Source: DASRBO01 sp035653595 (GTDB taxonomy: Bacteria; Actinomycetota; Acidimicrobiia; Acidimicrobiales; JAJPHE01). From it: a stretch of 64,000 bases of DNA. A program made the position numbers and the translations under genes. The DNA lies in assembly GCA_035653595.1 (NCBI GenBank), contig DASRBO010000041.1:1-64000 (forward strand). Direction: 5' to 3'. Each line of letters opens with the position of its first letter. Position 1 is the stretch's first letter. Positions 25,968 through 34,048 of this stretch are shown in pieces. A model generated the notes under the pieces. It saw nothing but the letters and a program-made list of their open reading frames with translations, had not been told where the DNA came from and did not search any database.

Positions 25968-26639
25968 GTGAGGCGGTGGCTCGGTGCTCTGGTGCTGGGG
26001 GTGCTGGTCTCCGCCTGCTCGAGCGGCCAGATGGGCGACCGGACGTCGCCGGCGGCGTCGACGAGCGGCCTCGAGCCGACCACCGTCGGCCGGCCAGCCG
26101 TCCCGGTGCCGGGTCCGCCCGCCCCCGGCACCGCCGGGTCCTCCGCTCCGGCGCCGGCCAGGGCGGTGGGGCTGCCCGATCCGCAGCTCACCCCGGGGGT
26201 GGCCGACCCCAGGGTCAGCCAGTCAGACATCGACACGACCATCTGCCGCTGGGGGTGGAGCTCGTCGGTCCGGCCGCCGGAGTCCTACACCGAGGCGGTG
26301 AAGCGAATGGAGATTGGTGCCGGGGGGACCGTCTCCTACCAGGGGGTGACCTACGCCGCTCATGGCTTCGAGCTGGCCGACCCGGCCCCGTCCCACTACG
26401 AGCTCGACCATCTGGTCCCGCTGGAGCTGGGAGGCAGCCCCGCCGACCCGGCCAACCTGTGGCCCGAGTCGTTGGAGGCCCCGGGGGGGCCGGCTCCCGC
26501 CGGCACCGGGTCCCAGACCAAGGACCGGGTGGAGAACGCCGCCCGGGCGGCCGTGTGCTCGGGCCGGATGACCCTGGCGGCGGCCCGTTCGGCCATTTCC
26601 TCCGACTGGGAGGCCCTGGGGCGTCAGCTGGGGGCTTAA
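25968..26639 (+). CDS. HNH-like secreted lipoprotein
   Basis: A 223-residue protein with a lipoprotein signal (hydrophobic leader, then LVSAC with C17 as the lipidated residue) and a Pro/Ala/Ser-rich spacer to about residue 75. The globular domain contains YELDHLVPLELGG (D147, H148) and PANLWPE (N163), a DH...N arrangement like the HNH nuclease fold, then KDRVENAARAAVCSG. Extracytoplasmic HNH-like proteins of this type are common in bacteria but their activity is uncharacterised. DNA scavenging outside the cell is one possibility. Confidence 0.72.
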   Translation: MRRWLGALVLGVLVSACSSGQMGDRTSPAASTSGLEPTTVGRPAVPVPGPPAPGTAGSSAPAPARAVGLPDPQLTPGVADPRVSQSDIDTTICRWGWSSSVRPPESYTEAVKRMEIGAGGTVSYQGVTYAAHGFELADPAPSHYELDHLVPLELGGSPADPANLWPESLEAPGGPAPAGTGSQTKDRVENAARAAVCSGRMTLAAARSAISSDWEALGRQLGA

Positions 26640-26710
26640 TCACTGAGGTCGAATGGCCGATACGGGGATGCGGGAATGTTCAGGTGAGCATTCGGCGTTG
26701 CAAAGTTGCT

Positions 26711-27649
26711 ATGGCCCAAACTGCTCATCTGCCCGACCACGACGAGGACCTGGTCCGTCTCTACCTGGCCGACATTGGCCGGCACCCGCTGCTGACCAAG
26801 GACGACGAGGCTCGTCTGGGGGCGCTGGTGGAGGCGGGGGTGCATGCCCGCGACCGGTTGGCCGGCGGCGAGAAGCTGACCGGGGCCGAACGCAACCGCC
26901 TGCGCCGGGCCGAGCGCATCGGCGAGCAGGCGGCGGTCGACTTCGTCAACGCCAACCTCCGGCTGGTGGTGTCCGTGGCCAAGAAGTACCAGTGGTCGGG
27001 CCTGCCGCTGCTCGATCTGGTGCAGGAGGGAAACCTGGGCCTGATCCACGCCGTGGAGAAGTTCGACTACCGCAAGGGCTTCAAGTTCTCCACCTACGCC
27101 ACCTGGTGGATCCGCCAGTCGATCAGCCGCGGTATCGCCAACAGCGCCAGGACCATCCGGCTTCCCGTGCACGTGGCCGACCGGGTCGACGCCCTCCGGC
27201 GGGCCTCCACCCGCCTCGAGGCCGATCTGGGCCGCCCCCCGAGCCCGGAGGAGCTGGCCACCGAGCTGGGCTGGGAGGTCGCCCTGGTCGAGGAGGTCAC
27301 CAGCCTCCCCGGTGAGCCCACCAGCCTCGATGCCCCCTTGACCTCCGAGTCCGACGAGGACTTCGGCTACCTGGTGAGGGACGCCTCCGCCGCCGACCCG
27401 GCCGAGGAGGCCATGGCCACCCTGGTCCCCTCGGCGGTCGAAGCCCTGATGCAGGTCCTCGACGACCAGGAGCGCACCGTCCTTCGCCTGCGCTACGGAC
27501 TCGACGCCGGCCAGCCCCGCACCTTCGTGGAGACCGGCCGCCTGCTCGACCTTTCCGGCGAGCGGGTCCGCCAGATCGAGAAGCGGGCCATGGGCAAGTT
27601 GCGCCAGGTGTCGGCCGAGCGGGCGGCACGCGACCTGCTGGCCGCCTGA
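26711..27649 (+). CDS. Sigma-70 family RNA polymerase sigma factor (group 1/2, RpoD/HrdB-like)
   Basis: A 312-residue sigma factor with regions 1.2 (DLVRLYLADIGRHPLL), 2 (NLRLVVSVAKKYQWSG, then DLVQEGNLGLIHAVEKFDYR and KFSTYATWWIRQSISR), 3 (RLPVHVADRVDALRRAS) and 4 (VLRLRYGL to GERVRQIEKRAMGKLR). The short N-terminus lacking region 1.1 suggests an alternative group 2 factor rather than the principal one. The ATG before AQTAHLPDHDED was chosen; the open frame continues upstream through an unrelated gene. Confidence 0.9.
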   Translation: MAQTAHLPDHDEDLVRLYLADIGRHPLLTKDDEARLGALVEAGVHARDRLAGGEKLTGAERNRLRRAERIGEQAAVDFVNANLRLVVSVAKKYQWSGLPLLDLVQEGNLGLIHAVEKFDYRKGFKFSTYATWWIRQSISRGIANSARTIRLPVHVADRVDALRRASTRLEADLGRPPSPEELATELGWEVALVEEVTSLPGEPTSLDAPLTSESDEDFGYLVRDASAADPAEEAMATLVPSAVEALMQVLDDQERTVLRLRYGLDAGQPRTFVETGRLLDLSGERVRQIEKRAMGKLRQVSAERAARDLLAA

Positions 27650-27671
27650 CCCGGCGCGGGCAGGAGGGCCG

Positions 27672-27688
27672 GAGGGGCGCCGCCCCTC
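27672..27688. terminator. Hairpin between convergent sigma and apbE genes
   Basis: GAGGGGC-GCC-GCCCCTC forms a perfect 7-bp stem that runs up to the stop codon of the apbE-like gene. It is a likely bidirectional terminator. Confidence 0.5.
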
Positions 27689-28412
27689 AGCCCAGCGGGA
27701 AGCCTTCGGTCGCCTTCAGGGAGAGATCGGTCTCGACCACCAGGGCCTCGTAGCCCTCCAGCCCCGCCACCACCGCCAGGCCGTCGGTGCCCGCTGCCAA
27801 CAGGCCGGTGGCCAGGGCGTCGGCGTCGGCCAGGTCGGCGCCGACCACCGAGGCCGAAAGCAGCGTGGCGGCCGGCTCGCCGGTGAAGGGGTCGAGCACG
27901 TGGTTGCCCCGCTCGTAGGTGCCCGAGGTGGCCAGGGCCGCGAACCCGTCGGTCAGGGCCGCCACCGCCACCATCCGCTCGGGATGGCGGGGGTCTCGGA
28001 TGCCGATGCGCCACGGACGCCCCGGCGCCGGCCGGCCCAGGACGGCCACGTCGCCGCCGGCGTTGACCATGGCCGCCGTCGTCCCGGTCCGCTCCAGCGC
28101 CAGCGCCGCCCGTTGGGCGGCCCAGCCCTTGACCAGCCCGGTGGGATCGACCCCCCCAGGCAGCGCCCACGGGTCGAACCAGCCGGCGGAGAGTCTGCGG
28201 GCCCGGCGACACCGCTCCAGCACCTCGGTGACCTCGGGGGGAGCCTCGGCCAGGCTTATCTCGTTGCGACGCAGCCGGTTCATGGGGCTGTCCGGCTTCC
28301 AGGTGCTGAACACCTCGTCGGCCCGGTGCAGCAGAGCGCAGGCATCCTGGAGGCCCCGGCGCAGCCCGTCGGCGTCGTCACCCCGCACGTCGAAGGACAC
28401 CACCGTGCCCAT
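27687..28412 (-). CDS. apbE: FAD:protein FMN transferase (ApbE-like)
   Basis: The product starts MGTVVSFDVRG and contains EVFSTWKPDSPMNRLRR, DPTGLVKGWAAQRA, NAGGDVAVLG and the C-terminal SASVVGADLADADALATGL metal/FAD-binding region of ApbE. It transfers FMN from FAD to a Thr/Ser of target proteins. The upstream gene encodes a protein with exactly that target motif, so the partner is probably its substrate. The ATG gives 241 aa; codons upstream (RHAEPV) look conserved but offer only a CTG start overlapping the previous stop, so the real N-terminus may be slightly longer. No export signal is evident. Confidence 0.9.
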   Translation of the reverse strand: MGTVVSFDVRGDDADGLRRGLQDACALLHRADEVFSTWKPDSPMNRLRRNEISLAEAPPEVTEVLERCRRARRLSAGWFDPWALPGGVDPTGLVKGWAAQRAALALERTGTTAAMVNAGGDVAVLGRPAPGRPWRIGIRDPRHPERMVAVAALTDGFAALATSGTYERGNHVLDPFTGEPAATLLSASVVGADLADADALATGLLAAGTDGLAVVAGLEGYEALVVETDLSLKATEGFPLG

Positions 28413-28447
28413 GACCGGCTCGGCGTGGCGGAGCTGGGTGAGCGCCT

Positions 28448-29044
28448 TCAGTTCTTCCAGCCGAGCTGGTCGAGGGCCGACTGCAGCGACTGCACGTAGG
28501 CGTCGCTGGTGTAGGTGGCCCCGGAGACCCCGTCGATGTTGGACGACTGGGCCTGCAGGGCCTGGTCGCGCAGCTGGGGGATGGCCTGGCTGTTGATCTC
28601 GGCCGAGCGGGGATCGGTGGCCTGGTCGACCACGGTGGTGACGTCGACCATGGTGTTGCCTGTGACCTTCACCTTGAGCTGCAGCTCCCCGTAGCGGTAG
28701 TAGACGAGCTGGCCGGTGGCGTAACGGGTGGTCTGGGGGGCGGTGGTGGTGGTCGTGGGGGCCCGGGTGGTCGGTGGGGCGGTGGTGCGGGTGGCGGCCG
28801 GGGCGGCGGCCGCTGAGGCGGGCCTGGACGGGGCGGTGGTGGGAGTGGCCGCCTGGGGGGATGGCGGGGCGCCCGCCGCCGGCCGGGCCGTCCCCGAGCC
28901 GGTCGTGGTCGAGGTTCCCCTGGGACCGTTGCTCGCCGAGGACCCGGCCGCCACGTTGAGGGCGGATGGCGGGGCGGTGTGGAAGCTGAGCACGATGGCC
29001 AGCCCGGCGGCGGTGCCGCCTACGACGTAGGGGGCGCGTCTCAT
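28448..29044 (-). CDS. FMN-binding-domain protein, exported and covalently flavinylated
   Basis: A 198-residue protein with an N-terminal hydrophobic anchor (YVVGGTAAGLAIVLSF), a long Thr/Ala/Pro-rich linker (about 30-105) and an FMN_bind domain ending in DGVSGATYTSDAY. The SGATYTS sequence matches the [ST]GA[ST]xT flavinylation site recognised by ApbE. It should carry FMN on the outer face of the membrane and pass electrons. Its ATG follows the stop of the membrane flavoprotein gene with no gap (TAGATG), and the apbE-like gene is 35 bases downstream. Confidence 0.9.
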   Translation of the reverse strand: MRRAPYVVGGTAAGLAIVLSFHTAPPSALNVAAGSSASNGPRGTSTTTGSGTARPAAGAPPSPQAATPTTAPSRPASAAAAPAATRTTAPPTTRAPTTTTTAPQTTRYATGQLVYYRYGELQLKVKVTGNTMVDVTTVVDQATDPRSAEINSQAIPQLRDQALQAQSSNIDGVSGATYTSDAYVQSLQSALDQLGWKN

Positions 29045-30460
29045 CTAGAAGGCGAACTCCTCGCGGTGTATCTGCTCGGCAGGGGTGCCGGCGGCGCGCA
29101 GTGCGGCGACGAGGCGATCGCTGAAGCCATCGGGGCCGCAGACATAGGCGTCCCGCTGGTGAAGGTCCGGCACCAGGGTGGACAGGGCGGCGGCGTCGGT
29201 GCGCACGGTGTGGCGGTCCCCGACCAGTTGGTGCAGACGCCCCCGGCGGGCCTTGACCAGTGCGGCGACCTCGTCGCGCAGGACCAGATCCTCGGGGCGG
29301 GAGGCCCGAAGCACGACCTCGACGTCGACGCCAGCGGGCAGGTCCTCCAGCAGGGCGCGCACCGGGGTGACCCCGACCCCGGCGGCGACCAGCAGCACCC
29401 GGTCGCCGGTGCGGGAGTGGCGGGTGAAGGCGCCGTAGGGGCCTTCGATGGCCACGAAGGTGCCGGGCCGGAGGCTTCCCAGGGAGCGGCTGTGGTCGCC
29501 CAGGTCCTTGACCGTCACCCGCAGGTAGGGCGGCCGGGGCAGGGCGGACAGCGAGTAGGGATGGGCCTGCCACCAGAAGCCGGGCTTGAGGAAGCGCCAC
29601 TGGAAGAACTGGCCGCCGGAAACGGCCAGGCGCTCGAGGTGCTCGCCGGCGCACACCACCGAATAGACGCCCGGTCCCTCCTGGCGGACGTCGACCACCC
29701 GCAGGCGGTGGTAGAGGCTGCGCCACAGCGGTACACCGATGCGCCACAGCAGCACGGTGCCCACCACCGCGCCCCACATCGACGCCCACCACAGCCGGGC
29801 CAGCGGATGGCCGACGAAGGACGCCCCGTTGGCCAGCTGGTGGGAGAAGGCCAGGGCCAGGGCGAGGTAGGTGTAGAGGTGGACCGTCCACCACGTCTCG
29901 TAGCGCAGCCGGCGCCGGGCCCGCCGGTAGGAGCTGACGCCGACGGCGATCAGCAGGCCGAAGGCGACGGTGGCGGCCAGGACGTCGGGGTAGCTGTCCA
30001 GCAGGGTGTAGGCCTGGTGTAGCACCCCGCTGCGGTCGAGGGCGGCGTAGCCGACCGTGATCAGCACGGCATGCAGCCCGATCAGCACGATGGGCCAGCC
30101 TCCGATGCGGCGGTGCCAGGCCACGATGCGGTCCTGGCCCACCGCCCGCTCCAGCACCGGCAGGCGGGCCACCAGCAGCACCATGACCAGCATGAGGTAG
30201 GCGCCCAGCAGCCCGGACAGCCGGCCGGCGGCGGTGGCCCAGCCGCCGGCGGCGGCGAGGGAGCCCTTGGACTCGGCGGTGACGGCGGTGCCGATGGTCG
30301 CCCCCAGGCCGATGCCGGCCAGGGTCAGCACCGCCGTCGCCATGCCCTGGCGGGGGGCGGGACCGGGGCGGTGCCGCACGGCGCGTCGGCCGCCCGGCCC
30401 GTCGCCGGCAGCGCCGAGCCTGCTCCGGGCAGCGACGTTCCTGGCCGCCGTCGAACTCAT
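29045..30460 (-). CDS. Ferric-reductase-like membrane flavoprotein (FAD/NAD(P)H oxidoreductase)
   Basis: A 471-residue protein. The membrane half has about six segments with paired histidines for haem (WHRRIGGW, GLHAVL; TVHLYTYLALALAFSHQL). The C-terminal half is a ferredoxin-reductase module with the FAD motif HPYSLSA, the NAD(P)-binding AAGVGVTPVRAL, and the terminal YVCGPDGFSDRLV. It would move electrons from NAD(P)H through flavin and haem to the outside, here most likely to the FMN-binding protein encoded immediately after it. The ATG was chosen because GGGAGG lies nine bases upstream; an upstream start adds 32 residues. Confidence 0.88.
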   Translation of the reverse strand: MSSTAARNVAARSRLGAAGDGPGGRRAVRHRPGPAPRQGMATAVLTLAGIGLGATIGTAVTAESKGSLAAAGGWATAAGRLSGLLGAYLMLVMVLLVARLPVLERAVGQDRIVAWHRRIGGWPIVLIGLHAVLITVGYAALDRSGVLHQAYTLLDSYPDVLAATVAFGLLIAVGVSSYRRARRRLRYETWWTVHLYTYLALALAFSHQLANGASFVGHPLARLWWASMWGAVVGTVLLWRIGVPLWRSLYHRLRVVDVRQEGPGVYSVVCAGEHLERLAVSGGQFFQWRFLKPGFWWQAHPYSLSALPRPPYLRVTVKDLGDHSRSLGSLRPGTFVAIEGPYGAFTRHSRTGDRVLLVAAGVGVTPVRALLEDLPAGVDVEVVLRASRPEDLVLRDEVAALVKARRGRLHQLVGDRHTVRTDAAALSTLVPDLHQRDAYVCGPDGFSDRLVAALRAAGTPAEQIHREEFAF

Positions 30461-30597
30461 GACCCCGATCCTCCCATTCGCACCTGTCGGCTTCATGAAG
30501 GACACCTGGGAGCCTGCTGGGGACGCCCGGCCCGGGTCACCGCCGCTCCGGGTCACCGGCGCCCCGATGTCGGCCCCGTCGGCACTACAAATGTGCC

Positions 30598-31266
30598 GTG
30601 CGCCTTCTGGTGGCCGAGGACGACCCCGGCCTGCGTTCGGTCCTGGAGCGGGGTCTGCGGGAGAACGGCTACGCCGTGGACGCGGTCGCCGACGGGGCCA
30701 CCGCCCTCAGCTACCTGCGCACCTACGACTATGCCGCCGTGGTCCTCGACTGGCGCATGCCGAACGCCAGCGGGCTGGACGTGCTCACGCAGGCCCGGGC
30801 CCGGGGGCTGGGAACGCCGATCCTTCTGCTCACCGCCCGCGACACCACCGCCGACCGGGTGGCGGGCCTCGACGCCGGCGCCGACGACTACCTGGTCAAG
30901 CCCTTCGAGTTCAGCGAGCTGCTGGCCCGCCTGCGGGCCCTGCAGCGCCGGCCGGGCGAGTCCCGATCCCCGCTGCTGTCCTGTGGCGACCTCAGTGTGG
31001 ACCCCGCCACCCGCGAGGCCCGGGTGGGCACGGAGCACCTGTCACTCACCGCCACCGAGTTCGCCATCCTCGAGCTCCTGCTGCGACGCGCCCCGGGGGT
31101 GGTGGAGCGGCGCACCATCGCCGTGCAGGTCTGGGACGAGGAGCCGTCGGCGCTCGGCTCGAACACCATCGACGTCCACATGGCGAGGCTGCGTTCCAAG
31201 CTGTCGGGCAGCGGGGTGCGCATCCAGACCGTGCGCGGCGTCGGCTACCGCATCAGCCCGGAGTGA
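30598..31266 (+). CDS. OmpR-family response regulator without a neighbouring kinase
   Basis: A 222-residue two-domain regulator: receiver (acidic pocket EDD at 7-9, phospho-acceptor D51 in VLDWRMP, K101 in LVKPFE) and a winged-helix DNA-binding domain (SLTATEFAILELLLRRAP to VRGVGYRI). No histidine kinase gene is adjacent, which is unusual for OmpR-type regulators. It is divergent from the flavin-reductase operon with about 140 bases between, so it may control that operon. Start is GTG with no strong ribosome-binding site, possibly leaderless. Confidence 0.92.
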   Translation: MRLLVAEDDPGLRSVLERGLRENGYAVDAVADGATALSYLRTYDYAAVVLDWRMPNASGLDVLTQARARGLGTPILLLTARDTTADRVAGLDAGADDYLVKPFEFSELLARLRALQRRPGESRSPLLSCGDLSVDPATREARVGTEHLSLTATEFAILELLLRRAPGVVERRTIAVQVWDEEPSALGSNTIDVHMARLRSKLSGSGVRIQTVRGVGYRISPE

Positions 31267-31308
31267 CGCCGCCGGGGCGCCTGGTGGGGGCTGGGCGCCC
31301 CGGCGGCG
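31267..31308. terminator. Strong hairpin after the response-regulator gene
   Basis: A perfect 15-bp stem (CGCCGCCGGGGCGCC and its complement) with a 12-base loop begins at the base after the stop codon. It lies between two convergent genes and could serve both. Confidence 0.65.
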
Positions 31309-31327
31309 GGACCGTGCCGGTCGGCGA

Positions 31328-31930
31328 TCAGTAGCCCGAGCCGCTGTAGGCCGGGGCGGTGGTCGACGGGGACTGGGCGGCGGCCGCTGTCACCGGATCG
31401 CCGCCGGGGGCCATGACGTACCAGGTGCCGCCGAAGCTCTTGATGCCCTCGCCGTGGGCCACCCCCGGGCTGCTGTCGCCCGAGAACCGGTACAGGGGGT
31501 AGGAGCTGTACGTGACGTAGAACTCGCCATCGGCGCCCTTGACCGTGCCGAGCAGCGAGGCGTTGACGCCGGAGCCGGCGGTCGCCGACTTGACCCCGGC
31601 GGGAAGGGACGTGTCGGGCCAGTACTTGGTGCAGCCGGTGGCGTCGGTGCAGGTGATCCTGCCGCCCTTCTCCGACGTGAGGATGTAGTAGGTCCGGCCA
31701 CTGCCGTCTACCAGCACGGTCCCCAGGCCGGGCACGTTGGCGGTGGTGACCACCACCTCCATGGCCGCCGTGGAGGTGGAGCTCCCCGACGAGCCAGCCG
31801 CCGATGTCGTCTTCGGGGCTCCGCCGGCGGAGGCCGAGCCCGTCGCCGTGGTGCCGCCGCACGCGGCCAGGGCCAGGCCGGCCAGGGCGGCGGCCGCTGC
31901 CACCAGGGTGACCCGGCCCTTGGTGGTCAT
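31328..31930 (-). CDS. Envelope lipoprotein with secreted-repeat domain (Lipoprotein_15-like)
   Basis: A 200-residue lipoprotein: leader with LAAC lipobox (C24), a Ser/Thr-rich spacer, then two short repeats with the family features (GTVLVDGSGRTYYILTSEKG, CTKYWPDTSLPAG; YVTYSSYPLYRFSGDSSPG). Such repeats occur in exported proteins next to redox or sigma genes in actinobacteria; their role is unknown. It is encoded about 100 bases downstream of the anti-sigma gene in the same direction and may belong to that sigma regulon (inference). The internal ATG was chosen because it directly precedes the basic signal-peptide start. Confidence 0.82.
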   Translation of the reverse strand: MTTKGRVTLVAAAAALAGLALAACGGTTATGSASAGGAPKTTSAAGSSGSSTSTAAMEVVVTTANVPGLGTVLVDGSGRTYYILTSEKGGRITCTDATGCTKYWPDTSLPAGVKSATAGSGVNASLLGTVKGADGEFYVTYSSYPLYRFSGDSSPGVAHGEGIKSFGGTWYVMAPGGDPVTAAAAQSPSTTAPAYSGSGY

Positions 31931-32030
31931 GATCGTCCTGACTACTGCGAGATGCATTGAGCCGCCTCCGTCCGTGTCCGCTCGTCGCCCTTCACTACGA
32001 CAGGCCGACCGGCACGGATGTCCCGGGTGC

Positions 32031-32687
32031 TCAGCGGAGCCGGGTGATCCGGGCGGTGGCGAGCACGTCGCCGCCGCTGTCGAGGAGGCGGGCGCCGGTC
32101 ACCACGGCGGGATCCATGTGCACCGCCGCCCCCCAGCTGCCGTAGCCGGATGCGAGGGAGAAGGTGCCCACCGGCACCGAGGAGCCGTTCCGCTCCTGCA
32201 GCACGCAGGTGACCGGACCACCACGGCCCTCGAGGTCGACGTCCATGTACACCCACGGGTGCCCGCCGCCCTCCACCATCACCCGGCCGACGCCGTGGCC
32301 ATCGTGGACCAGCTCCCCGGACGCCACCACGGTGGTCGGCGGAGGGCTTCCGCCGAACACGGCCGAGGCCGCCCAGCCGCCGGCGCCGAGGATGGCGGCG
32401 ACACCGGCGGCGGCGGCGACCGTCCGGCCCCGCAGGCGCAGGCGGAGTCGGCGCCGGGGAGGGGACAGGCGGGCGACCACCCGGCTCTCGAAGCCGAGGG
32501 GGGGCTCGACCGAGGGGGCCAGCTCCAGCAGGGCGTCGGCGGTGGAGGCCAGCGCCTCCACCCGCAACCGGCAGTCGGTGCAGCCGTCCAGGTGGGCCAG
32601 GGCCTCGGCCCGCTCGGCTCCGGACAGGATGCCGAGGGCCAGCTCGGCCGAGCGCTCCTCGAGCTGCTCGCAGTTCATCCGCGTCAT
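32031..32687 (-). CDS. Zinc-finger anti-sigma factor (RskA-like)
   Basis: A 218-residue anti-sigma factor: the zinc-binding HLDGCTDC (H32, C36, C39), one transmembrane helix (about 88-110) and an extracytoplasmic domain of RskA type (GELVHDGHGVGRVMVEGG, then HMDPAVVTGARLLDSGG). It should hold the sigma factor encoded immediately upstream until an envelope signal triggers its cleavage. Its ATG overlaps the sigma stop as ATGA, the usual coupling in sigma/anti-sigma pairs. Confidence 0.9.
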   Translation of the reverse strand: MTRMNCEQLEERSAELALGILSGAERAEALAHLDGCTDCRLRVEALASTADALLELAPSVEPPLGFESRVVARLSPPRRRLRLRLRGRTVAAAAGVAAILGAGGWAASAVFGGSPPPTTVVASGELVHDGHGVGRVMVEGGGHPWVYMDVDLEGRGGPVTCVLQERNGSSVPVGTFSLASGYGSWGAAVHMDPAVVTGARLLDSGGDVLATARITRLR

Positions 32688-33241
32688 GGCCCGACGTCCT
32701 GGTCGGCGAGCGCCGCCCGCAGCTTGATCATGGCGGCGCGTATCCGGGTCTTGGCGGTGCCGAGGGGGATCCCGTCCAGCTCGGAGATCTCCGCCGCGGT
32801 GAGGCCGCCGAAGGCGGCCAGCACCAGGCATCGCTTCTGTTCCGCCGGCAGGTCGGCCATCGCCCGGCGCAGGCGGGCCGAGGCGTCGATGACGACGGCC
32901 TCGTCCTCGGGGCCCCGCCGGCGGGTCTCGATGTCGAAGGTGTTCTCCAGCCGCTCGAGGGTCGGGCCCCGGCGGGTGCGCAGCTGGTCGATGGCCAGGT
33001 TGCGGGTGATGGTCAGCAGCCACGCCTGCACCGTGCCCCGGCGGGGGTCGTACATGTGGGCGTGGCGCCAGGCCCGCTCGAAGGCCTGCTGGGCGATGTC
33101 CTCGGCGGCGCTGTCGCCCACGATGGAGTGGGCCAGCCCGAACACCCGGCGCTGGAAGCGGCGCACGAACACCGTGACGGAGGCGGGGTCGTTGATGGCG
33201 ACCCCGGCCAACACCGCCTCGTCGCTCAGCCCCTCTCCCAT
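32684..33241 (-). CDS. ECF RNA polymerase sigma factor (internal start within the fusion ORF)
   Basis: A 185-residue sigma factor beginning MGEGLSDEAVLAG: region 2 (SAAEDIAQQAFERAWRHAHM, then AWLLTITRNLAIDQLR) and region 4 (LAAFGGLTAAEISELDGIPL, GTAKTRIRAAMIKLR). The start has GGAGGTGA on the coding strand at 33253-33246, seven bases from the ATG, the best ribosome-binding site in this stretch. The next gene is its anti-sigma. Its likely targets include the neighbouring lipoprotein and flavin electron-transfer genes, but this is inference. Confidence 0.85.
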   Translation of the reverse strand: MGEGLSDEAVLAGVAINDPASVTVFVRRFQRRVFGLAHSIVGDSAAEDIAQQAFERAWRHAHMYDPRRGTVQAWLLTITRNLAIDQLRTRRGPTLERLENTFDIETRRRGPEDEAVVIDASARLRRAMADLPAEQKRCLVLAAFGGLTAAEISELDGIPLGTAKTRIRAAMIKLRAALADQDVGP

Positions 33242-33850
33242 CAGCTCACCTCCATCCGTGCTACGCACGGCCAACCGGGGGGGATTGGCCGCCCAGCGCC
33301 GGGCCTGGTCCAAATCGGACCTCGTGTCGCAATCCCACCAAGGCGGTGGCAGGTGGCCCGACAGGGCCGGCACCCGAACGGCGACGACCGGGTCGAGGAG
33401 GCGGGCCAGGGGGGCGCCCTCGGGCTCGATGGTGGCGGCCGAGCGGCGCAGCTCCGCCGTTGGGTAGGCGCCCACCACCCAGTGGTCGCGGCCGTCAGCG
33501 CCGGTCATGACCGCGCCCCCCCTGGCGGCGCTGGCGGCAGCCAGCAGGCCGTCGACGTCGCGGGCCGACAGGAAGGGGAGATCGGCTGCCGCGATGACGG
33601 TCCAGTCCGCTTCGACCAGGGCCAGGCCGGCCACCACGGCGGCGGCCGGTCCGCCCCCGACCGGCTCCTCCCTGGTGGTGGCCACGCCGTCGGGTAGGCG
33701 CCGGGCGGGCCCCACGACGATGCGCCGGCGGGCACCGGACACGGCGTCGAGCACCAGGTCGATCAGGCGTCGGCCCCCGACGAGCTCCTCCGGCTTGTCG
33801 GCGCCGAGGCGGGTGGCTCCGCCCCCGGCCAGGATGATGGCGTCGAACAT
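32684..33850 (-). CDS. MobA-like nucleotidyltransferase in frame with an ECF sigma factor (fusion ORF)
   Basis: One uninterrupted frame of 388 codons. Residues 1-190 are a MobA-like molybdenum-cofactor guanylyltransferase: LAGGGATRLGADKPEEL at the N-terminus, AAADLPFLSA, and the final WWDCDTRSDLDQARRW. After a linker of about 15 residues it continues, without any stop, into a complete ECF sigma factor. MobA proteins normally end where the linker begins. An internal ATG with its own ribosome-binding site begins the sigma part, so the cell may make a fusion, a stand-alone sigma, or both. Whether the full-length fusion is made cannot be told from sequence. Confidence 0.7.
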   Translation of the reverse strand: MFDAIILAGGGATRLGADKPEELVGGRRLIDLVLDAVSGARRRIVVGPARRLPDGVATTREEPVGGGPAAAVVAGLALVEADWTVIAAADLPFLSARDVDGLLAAASAARGGAVMTGADGRDHWVVGAYPTAELRRSAATIEPEGAPLARLLDPVVAVRVPALSGHLPPPWWDCDTRSDLDQARRWAANPPRLAVRSTDGGELMGEGLSDEAVLAGVAINDPASVTVFVRRFQRRVFGLAHSIVGDSAAEDIAQQAFERAWRHAHMYDPRRGTVQAWLLTITRNLAIDQLRTRRGPTLERLENTFDIETRRRGPEDEAVVIDASARLRRAMADLPAEQKRCLVLAAFGGLTAAEISELDGIPLGTAKTRIRAAMIKLRAALADQDVGP

Positions 33851-34048
33851 GGCTGCCCACCGCGACCCGGACGCCTCCGTCCGCCGGCCGCCAGCGGAGA
33901 AGGTACCGCCCGGGGCCCGGTCCCACCGGCGCACCGGCCCGGTCGCAGCGCCCCACGGAGCACCCCCGGGGCCCGGCGCGCCGAGCGACGGCTCCCCGGC
34001 CGGGGCGCACACAGGGACCCCGACGGTCGCCGTGGGTACGGTGGTGCC

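Noticed and set aside
28720..28960. Possible minisatellite
   Set aside because: It is the Thr/Ala/Pro-rich linker of the FMN-binding protein, biased by codon repetition.
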